Source of the DNA: Aromatoleum buckelii
GTDB lineage: Bacteria; Pseudomonadota; Gammaproteobacteria; Burkholderiales; Rhodocyclaceae
Assembly (NCBI RefSeq): GCF_012910785.2
Contig: NZ_WTVH02000010.1
Location: 1,054,001-1,118,000, forward strand
Length of the DNA: 64,000 nt
Direction: 5' to 3'
Position 1 is the stretch's first letter; each line of letters begins with the position of its first letter. A model generated the notes under the pieces. The model did no database searches and was not told the origin of the DNA. It saw only the letters and a program-made list of their open reading frames with translations. Made by a program: the position numbers and the translations under genes. Below are positions 1 to 8,489 of this stretch, piece after piece.

Positions 1-863
1 GGGTTGTAACCGAAGTGCTTCAGGTCCGAAAACATCATCAGCCAGTTGATCGGGTAGTTGCTGACGATCGGGTTTGCGTGGGAGCTGCGCTGCACCAGCC
101 CGAGCTCGGTCACCTTGCGAATCACCTGCTCCTGATCGTAGTCCCACGCGTGGTAAGGAGCGAGATAGCGCGGGAAGGGGGTGTTTTTCGGCAATTTGAG
201 CGGATTGTAGAAAGCCGCGAGTTCGTCGGCGGAAAATTCCCCGCTCTCGACGAGGTGCGGCGGCGTCCAGTCCTCGCTTCTGATCAGCGCGGGATCGAAC
301 TCGTAGAGCATGCGTTCGGGTTCGGGCTGGCCCGGCGAATAGCCTGCGAGAACGAGCGGGATATTTTTCTCCAGCGCCAGGCGGATTGCTGCGCCTTCAA
401 ACAGCGGTGCGTAGACATAGGAAACGGTGTACACCGCGCCCCGCGCTTCCTGGTTGCACAAGAGGTAGCGAAAGAGCTTTGTCAGGAACCCGTGCGCGGG
501 TCTGAAAACGACGTGATCGATGTCGAGCTTGCGCAGCGCAAGGCGGATGTTGTCCCATGCGACGGGCGGCAGGTCGATATCGCAGGTGAACGCGAGCACC
601 CGCAAACCGTAATCGACTTTCAAGCGGTGAAGGAGGTACAAACTGTCCTTCCCGCCGCTGAGCGGCACGACGCAGTCGTATTCGGAGCCGGGATGGTTGC
701 GCGCTGCTTTCAGGGTGGCTTCAAGGTTTTCGCGATACTTCAAAGCCGCGGAAGTCGCCTGAGTGTCGGGCGACCGGGCGCGGCAGAAGCTGCACTCTCC
801 GCTGGCGTCAATATCAGCTCCGGGTACGATGTCCGGCAGCAAGCATGTCCTGCATTTTTTCAT
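1..863 (-). CDS. N-acetyl sugar amidotransferase (WbpG/PseA-like), 3' end beyond the window
   Basis: Translating the minus strand from ATG 863 gives an open frame that runs off the left edge (about 287 codons present). It starts MKKCRTCLLPD and carries paired cysteines at residues 4, 7, 24 and 27, consistent with a small zinc knuckle. A PP-loop ATP-pyrophosphatase motif, SGGKDS, lies at residues 69-74. Family members use glutamine-derived ammonia to turn an acetamido group of a UDP-sugar into an acetamidino group during O-antigen or flagellin glycan synthesis, usually with HisH/HisF-like partners. Those partners would lie outside the window. The domain family is clear; the exact sugar cannot be read from this gene. 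Confidence 0.85.
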   Translation of the reverse strand, partial: MKKCRTCLLPDIVPGADIDASGECSFCRARSPDTQATSAALKYRENLEATLKAARNHPGSEYDCVVPLSGGKDSLYLLHRLKVDYGLRVLAFTCDIDLPPVAWDNIRLALRKLDIDHVVFRPAHGFLTKLFRYLLCNQEARGAVYTVSYVYAPLFEGAAIRLALEKNIPLVLAGYSPGQPEPERMLYEFDPALIRSEDWTPPHLVESGEFSADELAAFYNPLKLPKNTPFPRYLAPYHAWDYDQEQVIRKVTELGLVQRSSHANPIVSNYPINWLMMFSDLKHFGYN

Positions 864-1084
864 CCTGATTGATCCCCTGGGTCCGGCCGCTCGATGGGAG
901 TTCTGTCACCGCCTGCGGATGATTCATCGAAACGGGAGTTTCGCGGCTCCTTGAAGGCCTTCGTTCGCTACGGATCTGCCCCACAGTTTCGCGGTCCACC
1001 GAATGCGAAAGCAAGAGCCGGAGTGCGCCATTATCCGGCGTCCGCTAGATTCTAGCCATCGGACCACGGAAAGGATGCAGGATC

Positions 1085-1612
1085 ATGACGGCAAAACGTG
1101 AAACACGCGCAGCAGCAACCGCCCGGTTTGCGATCGGCGAATGTTCGCTGGGGGCGATTCTCGTCGCCGCGAGCACGCGGGGAGTGTGCGCGATCCTGAT
1201 CGGCGACGATCCGGAGCGGCTCGCGTGTGATCTGCAGGATCGCTTTCCGCGAGCCATGCTGAGTGGCGGTGACCCCGATTTCGAGCGAAGCGTCGCGACT
1301 GTGGTCGGGTTTGTCGAAGCTCCCGGGCTCGGGCTGGATCTGCCCCTCGACATTCGCGGCACGGCATTCCAGCAACGGGTGTGGCAGGCGTTGCAGGAGA
1401 TTCCGGCGGGCCAGACAGCGAGCTACGCCGAGATCGCGCGGCGAATCGGCGCGCCGAAGGCCGTCCGGGCGGTGGCGCGAGCGTGCGCCGCAAACCCGCT
1501 GGCCGTTGCGATTCCGTGTCATCGCGCCGTGCGCAACGACGGGCAGCTGTCGGGTTACCGCTGGGGGATCGAACGCAAGCGTGCGCTGCTCGATCGCGAG
1601 GCCGGGCGATGA
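1085..1612 (+). CDS. methylated-DNA--protein-cysteine methyltransferase (Ada C-terminal/Ogt type)
   Basis: This 175-residue protein is a suicide DNA-repair enzyme that moves the methyl group of O6-methylguanine (or O4-methylthymine) onto its own cysteine. The acceptor motif IPCHRAV is present with Cys145, followed by SGYRWGIERK, and the helix preceding it contains GTAFQQRVWQAL. The N-terminal stretch (LGAILVAASTRGVCAILIGDDP split over residues 20-43) resembles the C-terminal half of Ada more than stand-alone Ogt. The Ada zinc/AraC sensor half is absent, so it cannot be the transcriptional regulator. Its stop overlaps the start of alkA (ATGA), so the two genes form a translationally coupled repair pair. 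Confidence 0.92.
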   Translation: MTAKRETRAAATARFAIGECSLGAILVAASTRGVCAILIGDDPERLACDLQDRFPRAMLSGGDPDFERSVATVVGFVEAPGLGLDLPLDIRGTAFQQRVWQALQEIPAGQTASYAEIARRIGAPKAVRAVARACAANPLAVAIPCHRAVRNDGQLSGYRWGIERKRALLDREAGR

Positions 1613-2511
1613 CCGCGGTGCTGACTTGTGAAGTCGGGTTGCCGGCGGATTTCCGCACCGACGATGTGCTCGCTTTCCATCGCCGCGATCCGCTCGCGGT
1701 TGCAGAACGAGTCGAGGGGCAAACGCTGCAGAAAGGCGTCGCGTGGGAAGGCCGCCCGGCATGCCTGACGATCCGGTTCGACGACGCACAGGCGAGTGCC
1801 GAACTCACGCTCGACGGAGCGCCGAGCGCCGCTGCGCCTGCGGCGCTCGCACAGTTGCTGCCGCGCATGCTGGGCCTGACTCAGCACGTCGAGGTGTTCG
1901 AGCGGGCCTATCGCGACCATCCGCAACTGGGCCCGCTCATCGCCCGCCATCCCGGGCTGCGCGTGCCGCTGTCTGCGAGTCCGTTCGAAGCGCTCAGCTG
2001 GGCCATCACCGGACAGCAGATCAGCGTGCGCGCGGCGATCTCGCTACGACGCCGGCTGATCGAAGTTGCCGGGCTGCGCCATTCGGCCGGTCTCGCCTGC
2101 TATCCCGATGCGCAACGGCTTGCCGTGCTGAACGAGACGGATCTCCGGTCAGCCGGTTTCTCGCAGGCGAAGGCGCAGACGCTGATCAGGCTCGGCCGTC
2201 TCGTCGTGGAGGACGAGCTGCCGCTCGATACGTGGATCGCGACGCTGCCGGTCGACGAGATCCGCGAGCGCCTGATGGGAGTGCGCGGCATCGGGCCGTG
2301 GACGATCGATTACGCGCTGCTGCGGGGTTTCGGCTGGCTGGATGGATCGCTGCATGGCGACGTCGCGGTGCGCCGCAGCCTGCAGGCGGTGCTCGATTGC
2401 CCGGACAGCGTCACCGAAGGACAGACGAAACGCTGGCTTGCCGAATTCTCGCCATGGCGCGCCTTGATTGCGGCCCACCTTTGGGCCGTCGGGCTGGGGA
2501 AGCTCCCTTAG
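1609..2511 (+). CDS. alkA: DNA-3-methyladenine glycosylase II
   Basis: This 300-residue base-excision enzyme removes 3-methyladenine and other alkylated purines. It has the AlkA N-terminal domain followed by a helix-hairpin-helix GPD fold: the hairpin is GVRGIGPWT, and the catalytic aspartate is Asp251 in LHGDVAV. The later SPWRALIAAHLW stretch matches the conserved helix that follows in AlkA. ATG 1609 was chosen because it overlaps the upstream methyltransferase stop by four bases and gives the family N-terminus; longer in-frame extensions only read through the neighbouring gene. The pairing suggests joint expression against alkylation damage, although no Ada regulator is nearby. Confidence 0.93.
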   Translation: MTAVLTCEVGLPADFRTDDVLAFHRRDPLAVAERVEGQTLQKGVAWEGRPACLTIRFDDAQASAELTLDGAPSAAAPAALAQLLPRMLGLTQHVEVFERAYRDHPQLGPLIARHPGLRVPLSASPFEALSWAITGQQISVRAAISLRRRLIEVAGLRHSAGLACYPDAQRLAVLNETDLRSAGFSQAKAQTLIRLGRLVVEDELPLDTWIATLPVDEIRERLMGVRGIGPWTIDYALLRGFGWLDGSLHGDVAVRRSLQAVLDCPDSVTEGQTKRWLAEFSPWRALIAAHLWAVGLGKLP

Positions 2512-2557
2512 CATGCGGCCGGGCGTGCTTCCGGGAAGGGGGAGGTGGAACCAGCCG

Positions 2558-2655
2558 GACACAAAGAAATAGCCCCGCGTTATGGCCGATCTGCAATTAC
2601 GCTTGTCTTTCCGAAATACTACCTCCGAAAGACGTTGACCGACCACGCGGGGCAC
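2558..2655 (-). ncRNA. candidate small structured RNA between alkA and moaC
   Basis: On the minus strand, GCCCCGCGT (2653-2645) pairs with ACGCGGGGC (2580-2572). After a small bulge, GGTCGGTC (2644-2637) pairs with GATCGGCC (2591-2584), allowing two G-U pairs. Inside, GTCTTTC and GAAAGAC (2633-2627 with 2611-2605) close a 15-nt loop GGAGGTAGTATTTCG. The long stem is followed by a T-rich run TATTTCTTTG, like an intrinsic terminator, and preceded by a sigma70-like promoter. It does not match the signatures I know for 4.5S, 6S or tmRNA, or for common riboswitches. It is not in a 5' UTR, since moaC lies upstream on the same strand. Ends are estimated. Confidence 0.55.
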
Positions 2656-2661
2656 ACCCCT

Positions 2662-2689
2662 ATTCTAGTTCGCGATCGTCAACTTGCAA
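2662..2689 (-). promoter_or_regulatory. sigma70-like promoter for the candidate small RNA
   Basis: Reading the minus strand, TTGCAA (2689-2684) is followed by a 16-bp spacer and TAGAAT (2667-2662). The -10 matches five of six consensus bases. Initiation 7-8 bp later would fall at about 2655, right at the first base of the long stem. Confidence 0.5.
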
Positions 2690-2796
2690 GGTTCGATTAA
2701 GGGTTGCCGCAACTGCGGTCGAGGTGAAATCGGCTGTCCCCGGGGACGCGTCCTGGGGGAAGGGCGCACGTCGCCGCACGTGGCTGCAAGGATCCG

Positions 2797-3312
2797 CTAC
2801 CCGGGGCTCCCGGCGACCCAGTGCCCCGACTTGCCGCCGAGTTTCTCGACCAGCTGGATGCCGTCCATGCGCATGCCGCGGTCGACGGCCTTGCACATGT
2901 CGTAAATCGTCAGCAGCGCGACGCTGACCGCGGTGAGCGCTTCCATCTCGACACCGGTGCGTCCGACGGTCTCCGCGGTCACGCTGCAGGCGACCGCGCT
3001 CGCCGGGGCGTCGAGCGCGAACTCGACTGCGACCCGCGTCAGCGCAATCGGGTGGCACAGCGGGATCAGCTCGCTGGCGCGCTTCGAGGCCTGGATCGCG
3101 GCGATGCGGGCGATGCCGAGCACGTCGCCCTTTTTCGCGGTGCCGGACTGGATCATCGCGAAGGTCGCCGGCTGCATCGTGATCCGGCCTTGTGCGACCG
3201 CGACGCGACGGGTTTCGCGCTTGTCGCCGACATCCACCATGTGGGCCTGTCCGTCGGCGTCGAAATGGGTGAGGATCGGGGTGACGATCGGAGGCGTGCC
3301 GGGTTGGGTCAT
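2797..3312 (-). CDS. moaC: cyclic pyranopterin monophosphate synthase
   Basis: This 171-residue protein makes cyclic pyranopterin monophosphate from the MoaA product, the first committed stage of molybdenum cofactor synthesis. The expected catalytic residues are present: Lys61 in KKGDVLG, His87 in PLCHPIAL, and Asp138 with Lys141 in [11 protein letters not shown], all about ten residues later than in E. coli MoaC because of a longer N-terminus. ATG 3312 gives the family-like start MTQPGTPP; alternative upstream starts exist (around 3336-3348) but add residues not seen in MoaC. No other moa gene is adjacent. It is divergent from the bepA-like gene with 79 bp between them. Confidence 0.95.
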   Translation of the reverse strand: MTQPGTPPIVTPILTHFDADGQAHMVDVGDKRETRRVAVAQGRITMQPATFAMIQSGTAKKGDVLGIARIAAIQASKRASELIPLCHPIALTRVAVEFALDAPASAVACSVTAETVGRTGVEMEALTAVSVALLTIYDMCKAVDRGMRMDGIQLVEKLGGKSGHWVAGSPG

Positions 3313-3391
3313 GAGCTCTGTGCGCGTCGCGGCCATAGCGCGATACATTCCGCGCGGAACGGTTGGAAGTGGATGGGTATCATAGCACCCG

Positions 3392-4831
3392 ATGATCAAA
3401 CGACTTTTTATCCTGCTGCTGTGCGTCGCGATGATGCCGCGCCTGAACGCGGCCGATCTGCCGGATCTCGGCGACGTCGCGGCGTCCGAGCTTTCTCCGC
3501 TCGCCGAGCGCAGGATCGGCGAATCGATCATTCGCGAGATCCGTTTCCGCGATGCCGCCTATCTCGACGACGCCGAAATCGAGGACTACATCGATCGCCT
3601 CGGGCGGCGGCTCGTGACGGCGAGTGCGGCGCCGTATCAGGAGTTCGACTTTTTCGTCATCCGTGATGCGACCCTCAATGCCTTCGCGCTGCCGGGAGGC
3701 TTCATCGGCGTGCATAGCGGGTTGATCCTGGCCGCCGAATCGGAATCCGAGCTCGCTTCGGTGCTGGGGCATGAAATCGCCCACGTGACGCAGCGCCATA
3801 TTGCCCAACTGGTCGGCAAGCAGAGCCAGTCGAGCATGGTGATGCTCGCGTCGCTGCTCGTCGCGGTGCTCGCGGCGCGCAGCAATTCGCAGATCAGCGA
3901 GGCGGCGATCGCTGCCGGGCAAGCCGGGGCGATCCAGTCGCAGCTCGGCTACACGCGCGACTTCGAACGCGAGGCCGACCGCCTAGGGCTGCAGACGCTC
4001 GAAGGCGCAGGCTACGACGTGCGCGGCATGCCGAGCTTTTTCGAGCGTCTGCAACGCGCGAGCCGTTTCTATGAAAACAATGCGCCGAGCTACCTGCGCA
4101 CCCACCCGCTGACCGGCGAGCGGATTTCGGACATGGGCAACCGTGTCGCACAGATGCGCTATCGGCAGGTGCCGGATTCGCAGGATTTCGGCTTCGTGCG
4201 GGCGAAGTTGCGCGTCACTGCGGTCGCGCCGCTCGACGCAGTGCGGGAATTCCAGTCGCGGGCGGCGAAACCCGAGGCCGACGCCGCGGCGCACTATGGT
4301 CTGGCGCGCGCGCTGCTCGCGGCCGGGCGGATCGATGAGGCGACCAAGGCGCTCGACGCGGTGCGGCGCCGCGCTCCCGCATCGCCGTTCATCGAATCTC
4401 TCGCGGCGGAGTTGCGGCTTGCCGCGCGTGAACCTGCCGCTGCAGTGAAAGTTCTCGAGGCGGCGCAGACGCGGTTTCCCGACAGCCGCGCGCTGCGCTA
4501 CGCGCTGATCGATGCCTTGCTGCAGGCCGGCCGCGCCGACGAGGCGGCCGCGATGGCGCGTGCGGACGCGCTGCGTCGCACTGACGATGACCGCATGTGG
4601 ACGCTCGTTGCGCGCTCGGAGGCGGCGCTTGGCCGCCGCACCGCGCAGCATCGCGCCCAGGCGGAAGTGTACGTGCTGCAGGGAAGTCTGCCGGCGGCGA
4701 TCGAGCAACTCGACCTCGCGCGTCGCGCGGGGGACGGCGACTTCTACGAACTTTCCGCCGTCGATGCGCGGGTGCGCGAACTGAAAGCCGAGGAACGCCA
4801 GCGCAGGCTCGACAGGCGCGAGGGGAATTGA
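3392..4831 (+). CDS. bepA: BepA-like periplasmic M48 metalloprotease with TPR tail
   Basis: This 479-residue protein resembles BepA (YfgC), a periplasmic protease and chaperone in outer-membrane protein and LptD quality control. A signal peptide covers about residues 1-20 ([15 protein letters not shown] then NAA). The zinc site is HEIAH (127-131) with a third ligand in EREAD (192-196). His238 in LRTHPL sits where BepA has its active-site switch histidine. From about residue 270 the protein is alanine-rich with helical repeats typical of the TPR domain that contacts the BAM complex. Its length is close to E. coli BepA (487). Function is inferred from the family; the motifs are directly visible. 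Confidence 0.88.
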   Translation: MIKRLFILLLCVAMMPRLNAADLPDLGDVAASELSPLAERRIGESIIREIRFRDAAYLDDAEIEDYIDRLGRRLVTASAAPYQEFDFFVIRDATLNAFALPGGFIGVHSGLILAAESESELASVLGHEIAHVTQRHIAQLVGKQSQSSMVMLASLLVAVLAARSNSQISEAAIAAGQAGAIQSQLGYTRDFEREADRLGLQTLEGAGYDVRGMPSFFERLQRASRFYENNAPSYLRTHPLTGERISDMGNRVAQMRYRQVPDSQDFGFVRAKLRVTAVAPLDAVREFQSRAAKPEADAAAHYGLARALLAAGRIDEATKALDAVRRRAPASPFIESLAAELRLAAREPAAAVKVLEAAQTRFPDSRALRYALIDALLQAGRADEAAAMARADALRRTDDDRMWTLVARSEAALGRRTAQHRAQAEVYVLQGSLPAAIEQLDLARRAGDGDFYELSAVDARVRELKAEERQRRLDRREGN

Positions 4832-4996
4832 GCGCCTCGGAGGCGGCTTTGCGGTTTTCGCCCCCCGAGAGGGGCAAAAAACTTGGCGCGGCCCGATGTT
4901 TTCTCGTGAGGCGCGCAGGTCGCCTTTCGCGAATGGGCGGCGAGCCTTTAGAATCCGGCGCTTGATCGATCGAGGAATGCGACGAGGAATGGACTG

Positions 4997-5227
4997 ATGG
5001 ATTTCGACAAGGAAGTCGATGCACGCGGGCTCACCTGCCCGTTGCCGATCCTGCGCGCGAAGAAAATGCTCGCGGAAATGACCCCCGGACAGGTGGTGCG
5101 CGTGCTCGCGACGGACCCCGGATCGGTGAAGGATTTCCAGGCGTTCGCGAAGCAGACCGGCAACGACCTGCTGCAGCAGGGCGAGACTGCCGACCAGGCT
5201 TTCGAATTTTTCCTGCGGCGCAAGTAG
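4997..5227 (+). CDS. TusA/SirA-family sulfurtransferase
   Basis: This 76-residue protein has the TusA fold signature. The conserved sulfur-carrying cysteine is Cys14 in RGLTCPLPILRAKK, followed by the typical DPGSVKDF stretch. Such proteins pass persulfide sulfur to partners in tRNA thiolation, molybdenum cofactor or other sulfur pathways. A GAGGA ribosome-binding site lies about ten bases before ATG 4997. Whether this is TusA proper or one of the paralogous carriers cannot be told here. No tusBCDE genes are adjacent. It is convergent with valS across a strong hairpin. Confidence 0.85.
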   Translation: MDFDKEVDARGLTCPLPILRAKKMLAEMTPGQVVRVLATDPGSVKDFQAFAKQTGNDLLQQGETADQAFEFFLRRK

Positions 5228-5269
5228 GATTCCGCCGCCCCTTTTTTATCGCTGCGCCTCGGCGCCATG

Positions 5270-5303
5270 AAAAAAGGGCCGCCCATCGACTGCGGGCGGC
5301 CCC
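5270..5303 (-). terminator. intrinsic terminator of valS
   Basis: The arms GGGCCGCCC (5276-5284) and GGGCGGCCC (5294-5302) form a nine-pair stem. On the minus strand the stem is followed immediately by six T residues, as expected for the end of valS. On the plus strand the following run is only CTTGCATT, so it is a weaker stop for the tusA-like gene. A second possible pairing, CCCTTTTTT (5239-5247) with AAAAAAGGG (5270-5278), overlaps it. Confidence 0.85.
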
Positions 5304-5324
5304 TTGCATTGTGCCGTTGCTAAG

Positions 5325-8171
5325 TCAGCGTGCGCCGAGTTTTTCCAGTTGCGGACGCAGTTTTTCGAGCGTGGCGCCGAAGCCGGCGAGGCGCTCGCGT
5401 TCCTGCTGCACGACTGTGGCCGGCGCGCGCGCGACGAAGCTCTCGTTGGCGAGCTTGCTCTCAGCCTTCGTCATTTCACCTTCGAGGCGGGCGATCTCTT
5501 TCGCGATGCGCTCGCGCTCTGCGGCAATGTCGATTTCGACGCGCAGCATCAGCTTGAAGCGGCCGGCGACGGCGACCGGAGCGAGTTCGTCGGTGCCGAT
5601 CTCGTCGACGACCGCGACGTCCGACAGCCGCGCAAGGCCGGCGAGATAGGGCGCATAGCTCTTGAGCGTCGTCGCGTCGCCCGCGGCGACGAGCGGCATG
5701 CGCTGGGCTGGCGAGATGTTCATCTCGCTGCGCAGGTTGCGGCAGGTGCCGACGATCGCCTTCAGCTCGGCAATCTTCGCCTCAGACGCTTCGTCGAGCC
5801 GTGACAGGTCGGCCTCCGGATAGCGGGCCAGCATGATGCTGTCGGTGTCCTTGCGCCCGGCGAGCGGCGCGACCGTCTGCCACAGCTCCTCGGTGATGAA
5901 CGGAATGAGCGGATGCGCGAGGCGCAGCACCGTCTCGAGCACGCGCAGCAAGGTGCGGCGCGTCGCACGCTGCTGGGCTTCAGTGCCGCCCTGGATCTGG
6001 ACTTTCGCGAGTTCGAGATACCAGTCGCAGTATTCGTCCCAGACGAATTCATACACCGCCTTCGAGACGAGATCGAAGCGGTAGTCCTTGAAGTGCTGTG
6101 CGACGTCGGCTTCGGTGCGCTGCAGCTTCGACACGATCCAGCGGTCGGCGAACGAGAAATCGAGGTTCGCGACGTTGCATGCGGCGCTGCCGGCCGCCGC
6201 ACCGATGCCGCAATCCTGGCCTTCGCAGTTCATCAGCACGAAGCGCGTCGCGTTCCACAGCTTGTTGCAGAAGTTGCGGTAGCCCTCGCAGCGCGACAGG
6301 TCGAACTTGATGTCGCGCCCCGGCGTCGCGAGCGACGCGAACGTGAAGCGCAGCGCGTCGGTGCCGAACGCCGGGATGCCTTCCGGGAATTCCTTGCGCG
6401 TCTTCTTCTCGATGCTCTGCGCCTGCTTCGGGTTCATCAGGCCGACGGTGCGTTTCTTCGCGAGCTCGTCGGCCGAGATGCCGTCGATGAGGTCGATCGG
6501 ATCGAGCACGTTCCCTTTCGATTTCGACATCTTCTGGCCTTCGGCGTCACGGATCAGGCCATGGACGTAGACGTCGCGGAACGGGATCCGGCCGATGATG
6601 TGTTTCGTCATCATCACCATGCGCGCGACCCAGAAGAAAATGATATCGAAGCCGGTGACGAGCACCGATGATGGCAGGTAGAGGTCGAGCGCGTCGTTCG
6701 ACTTTTCCGGCCACTCGGCGGTCCAGTCGAGCGTCGAAAACGGCCACAGCGCGGATGAATACCATGTGTCGAGGACGTCCTCGTCACGGCGCAGGCGGCC
6801 GGTGTAGCCGTCCTTCGCGGCAAGCGATTTTGCCTCGGCTTCGTCGTGCGCGACCCACACGCGTGCGTCGCCTTCGACGTCCGCGTACCACGCCGGAATC
6901 TGATGGCCCCACCACAGCTGGCGCGAGATGCACCAGTCCTGAATGTTGTTGAGCCACTGGTTGTAGGTGTTGATCCAGTTCTCCGGATAGAAGCGGATCT
7001 CGCCCGACGCGACGCATTCGAGCGCCTTCGCGGTGATGCTCCTGCCGTCCGCGCCAGGCTTCGTCATTGCGACGAACCACTGGTCGGTCAGCATCGGCTC
7101 GATGACCGCGCTCGTGCGGTCGCCGCGCGGCACCATCAGCTTGTGCGGCTTGATGCCGGCGAGCAGCCCTTGCGCCTCGAGATCCTGCACGATGATTTCG
7201 CGCGCGACGAAGCGATCCAGGCCGCGGTATTTCTCCGGCGCGTCGTCGCTGACGTGCGCGTCCAGGCGCAGGATGCTGATCATCGGAAGATTGTGGCGCA
7301 GCCCGACAGCGTAGTCGTTGAAGTCGTGCCCTGGCGTGACCTTGACGCAGCCGGTGCCGAACTCGCGGTCGACGTAGTCGTCGCCGATGATCGGGATGTC
7401 CCGGTCGCACAGCGGCAGGCGCACCGTCCTGCCGATCAGGTGGGCGTAGCGTTCGTCTTCCGGATGCACCATCACCGCGACGTCGCCGAGCATCGTCTCG
7501 GGCCGGGTCGTCGCGACGGTCAGGCCTTCCAATTCACCGACCGGCCCGTCGCTGAACGGATAGGTGATGTGCCACAGGAAGCCGTCTTCCTCCTCGGACA
7601 CCACTTCGAGGTCGGACACCGCGGTGCCGAGCTTCGGGTCCCAATTTACGAGCCGCTTGCCGCGGTAGATCAGGCCCTCGTTGTAGAGACGCACGAAAGT
7701 CTCGGTGACGGTGTTCGACAGGCCCTCGTCCATCGTGAAGCGCTCGCGCTTCCAGTCGGGCGACGTGCCGAGGCGGCGCATCTGCCGTGTGATCGTGCCG
7801 CCCGAGTATTCCTTCCACTCCCACACTTTCTCGACGAACTTCTCGCGGCCGAGGTCGTGGCGCGAAATGCCTTTCGCGTCGAGCTGGCGTTCGACGACGA
7901 TCTGCGTCGCGATGCCGGCGTGGTCGGTGCCGGGCTGCCACAGCGTGTTGAAGCCGCGCATGCGGTGGTAGCGGGTCAGCGCATCCATGATCGTCTGGTT
8001 GAAGCCGTGCCCCATGTGCAGCGTGCCGGTGACGTTTGGCGGCGGCAGCAGGATGCAGAACGCGTTCGGGTTCGACTTGTCGAGGCCGGCGTCGAAATGA
8101 CCGCGCGATTCCCATTCCGGGTACCAGCGGGCTTCGATCGCCGCGGGCTCAAAACTTTTGGCCAGTTCCAT
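5325..8171 (-). CDS. valS: valyl-tRNA synthetase
   Basis: This 948-residue class I aminoacyl-tRNA synthetase charges tRNA-Val with valine. The HIGH-type signature is HMGH (52-55) within [14 protein letters not shown], and the KMSKS signature lies at 547-551 in [12 protein letters not shown]. The large CP1 editing domain sits between them. The C-terminal about 70 residues form the usual charged coiled-coil arm ([16 protein letters not shown]). The length is almost the same as E. coli ValRS (951). ATG 8171 has a TATAAT box 33 bp upstream. In many proteobacteria valS follows pepA-holC; here the secretion module at 8490-12942 separates them. Confidence 0.98.
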   Translation of the reverse strand: MELAKSFEPAAIEARWYPEWESRGHFDAGLDKSNPNAFCILLPPPNVTGTLHMGHGFNQTIMDALTRYHRMRGFNTLWQPGTDHAGIATQIVVERQLDAKGISRHDLGREKFVEKVWEWKEYSGGTITRQMRRLGTSPDWKRERFTMDEGLSNTVTETFVRLYNEGLIYRGKRLVNWDPKLGTAVSDLEVVSEEEDGFLWHITYPFSDGPVGELEGLTVATTRPETMLGDVAVMVHPEDERYAHLIGRTVRLPLCDRDIPIIGDDYVDREFGTGCVKVTPGHDFNDYAVGLRHNLPMISILRLDAHVSDDAPEKYRGLDRFVAREIIVQDLEAQGLLAGIKPHKLMVPRGDRTSAVIEPMLTDQWFVAMTKPGADGRSITAKALECVASGEIRFYPENWINTYNQWLNNIQDWCISRQLWWGHQIPAWYADVEGDARVWVAHDEAEAKSLAAKDGYTGRLRRDEDVLDTWYSSALWPFSTLDWTAEWPEKSNDALDLYLPSSVLVTGFDIIFFWVARMVMMTKHIIGRIPFRDVYVHGLIRDAEGQKMSKSKGNVLDPIDLIDGISADELAKKRTVGLMNPKQAQSIEKKTRKEFPEGIPAFGTDALRFTFASLATPGRDIKFDLSRCEGYRNFCNKLWNATRFVLMNCEGQDCGIGAAAGSAACNVANLDFSFADRWIVSKLQRTEADVAQHFKDYRFDLVSKAVYEFVWDEYCDWYLELAKVQIQGGTEAQQRATRRTLLRVLETVLRLAHPLIPFITEELWQTVAPLAGRKDTDSIMLARYPEADLSRLDEASEAKIAELKAIVGTCRNLRSEMNISPAQRMPLVAAGDATTLKSYAPYLAGLARLSDVAVVDEIGTDELAPVAVAGRFKLMLRVEIDIAAERERIAKEIARLEGEMTKAESKLANESFVARAPATVVQQERERLAGFGATLEKLRPQLEKLGAR

Positions 8172-8489
8172 GGTGTGCTCAGGGGCTTGAAGGCAAAAGG
8201 CGGATTATAGCGGATCGAGGGCGGGCTCCCGGAACGCGACAGATCGGTCAGGCAATCTGCATTGGAACGCAGAGACAGCGTCGTGCCCGTGCCTCGCCGA
8301 GTAGTTGTCCTCCGCTACTCCTGCTTACATTTTTCAGGCCGATCAGCGGGTTGCAGGGTCTGGACTGCTCATGTCTAATGTCTCGCCCCGTTGCGGGCAG
8401 AGTTGTGAACAACGCTTGAGTGTGGCACCAAAGGACCGCAGTGCCTGCACCATCCGAATCCTTGATCGAATAACACCAGGACAGTCCGC
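8172..8489. other. 318-bp divergent intergenic region between valS and the CAP/RTX gene
   Basis: The region holds the valS -10 box at 8204-8209. Near 8389-8400 there is a short hairpin (CCCG, TTG loop, CGGG). An AGGA about ten bases before ATG 8490 serves as the ribosome site of the exoprotein gene. I see no convincing promoter for the plus-strand gene, no further coding frame and no repeats at its ends that would mark an insertion boundary. Confidence 0.6.
8204..8209 (-). promoter_or_regulatory. -10 box of the valS promoter
   Basis: The minus strand reads TATAAT here, 33 bp before the valS start. A clear -35 hexamer is not visible at 16-18 bp, so only the -10 is called. Confidence 0.5.

Noticed and set aside
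15-872. A 285-codon plus-strand frame at the left edge
   Set aside because: The minus strand encodes an amidotransferase with SGGKDS and zinc-type cysteines; the plus frame has no domain.
4856-4890. Hairpin GCCCC/GGGGC followed by AAAAAA after the bepA-like gene
   Set aside because: The A-run is on the plus strand after the stem, and no T-run follows on either strand in the right place, so it is not an intrinsic terminator.
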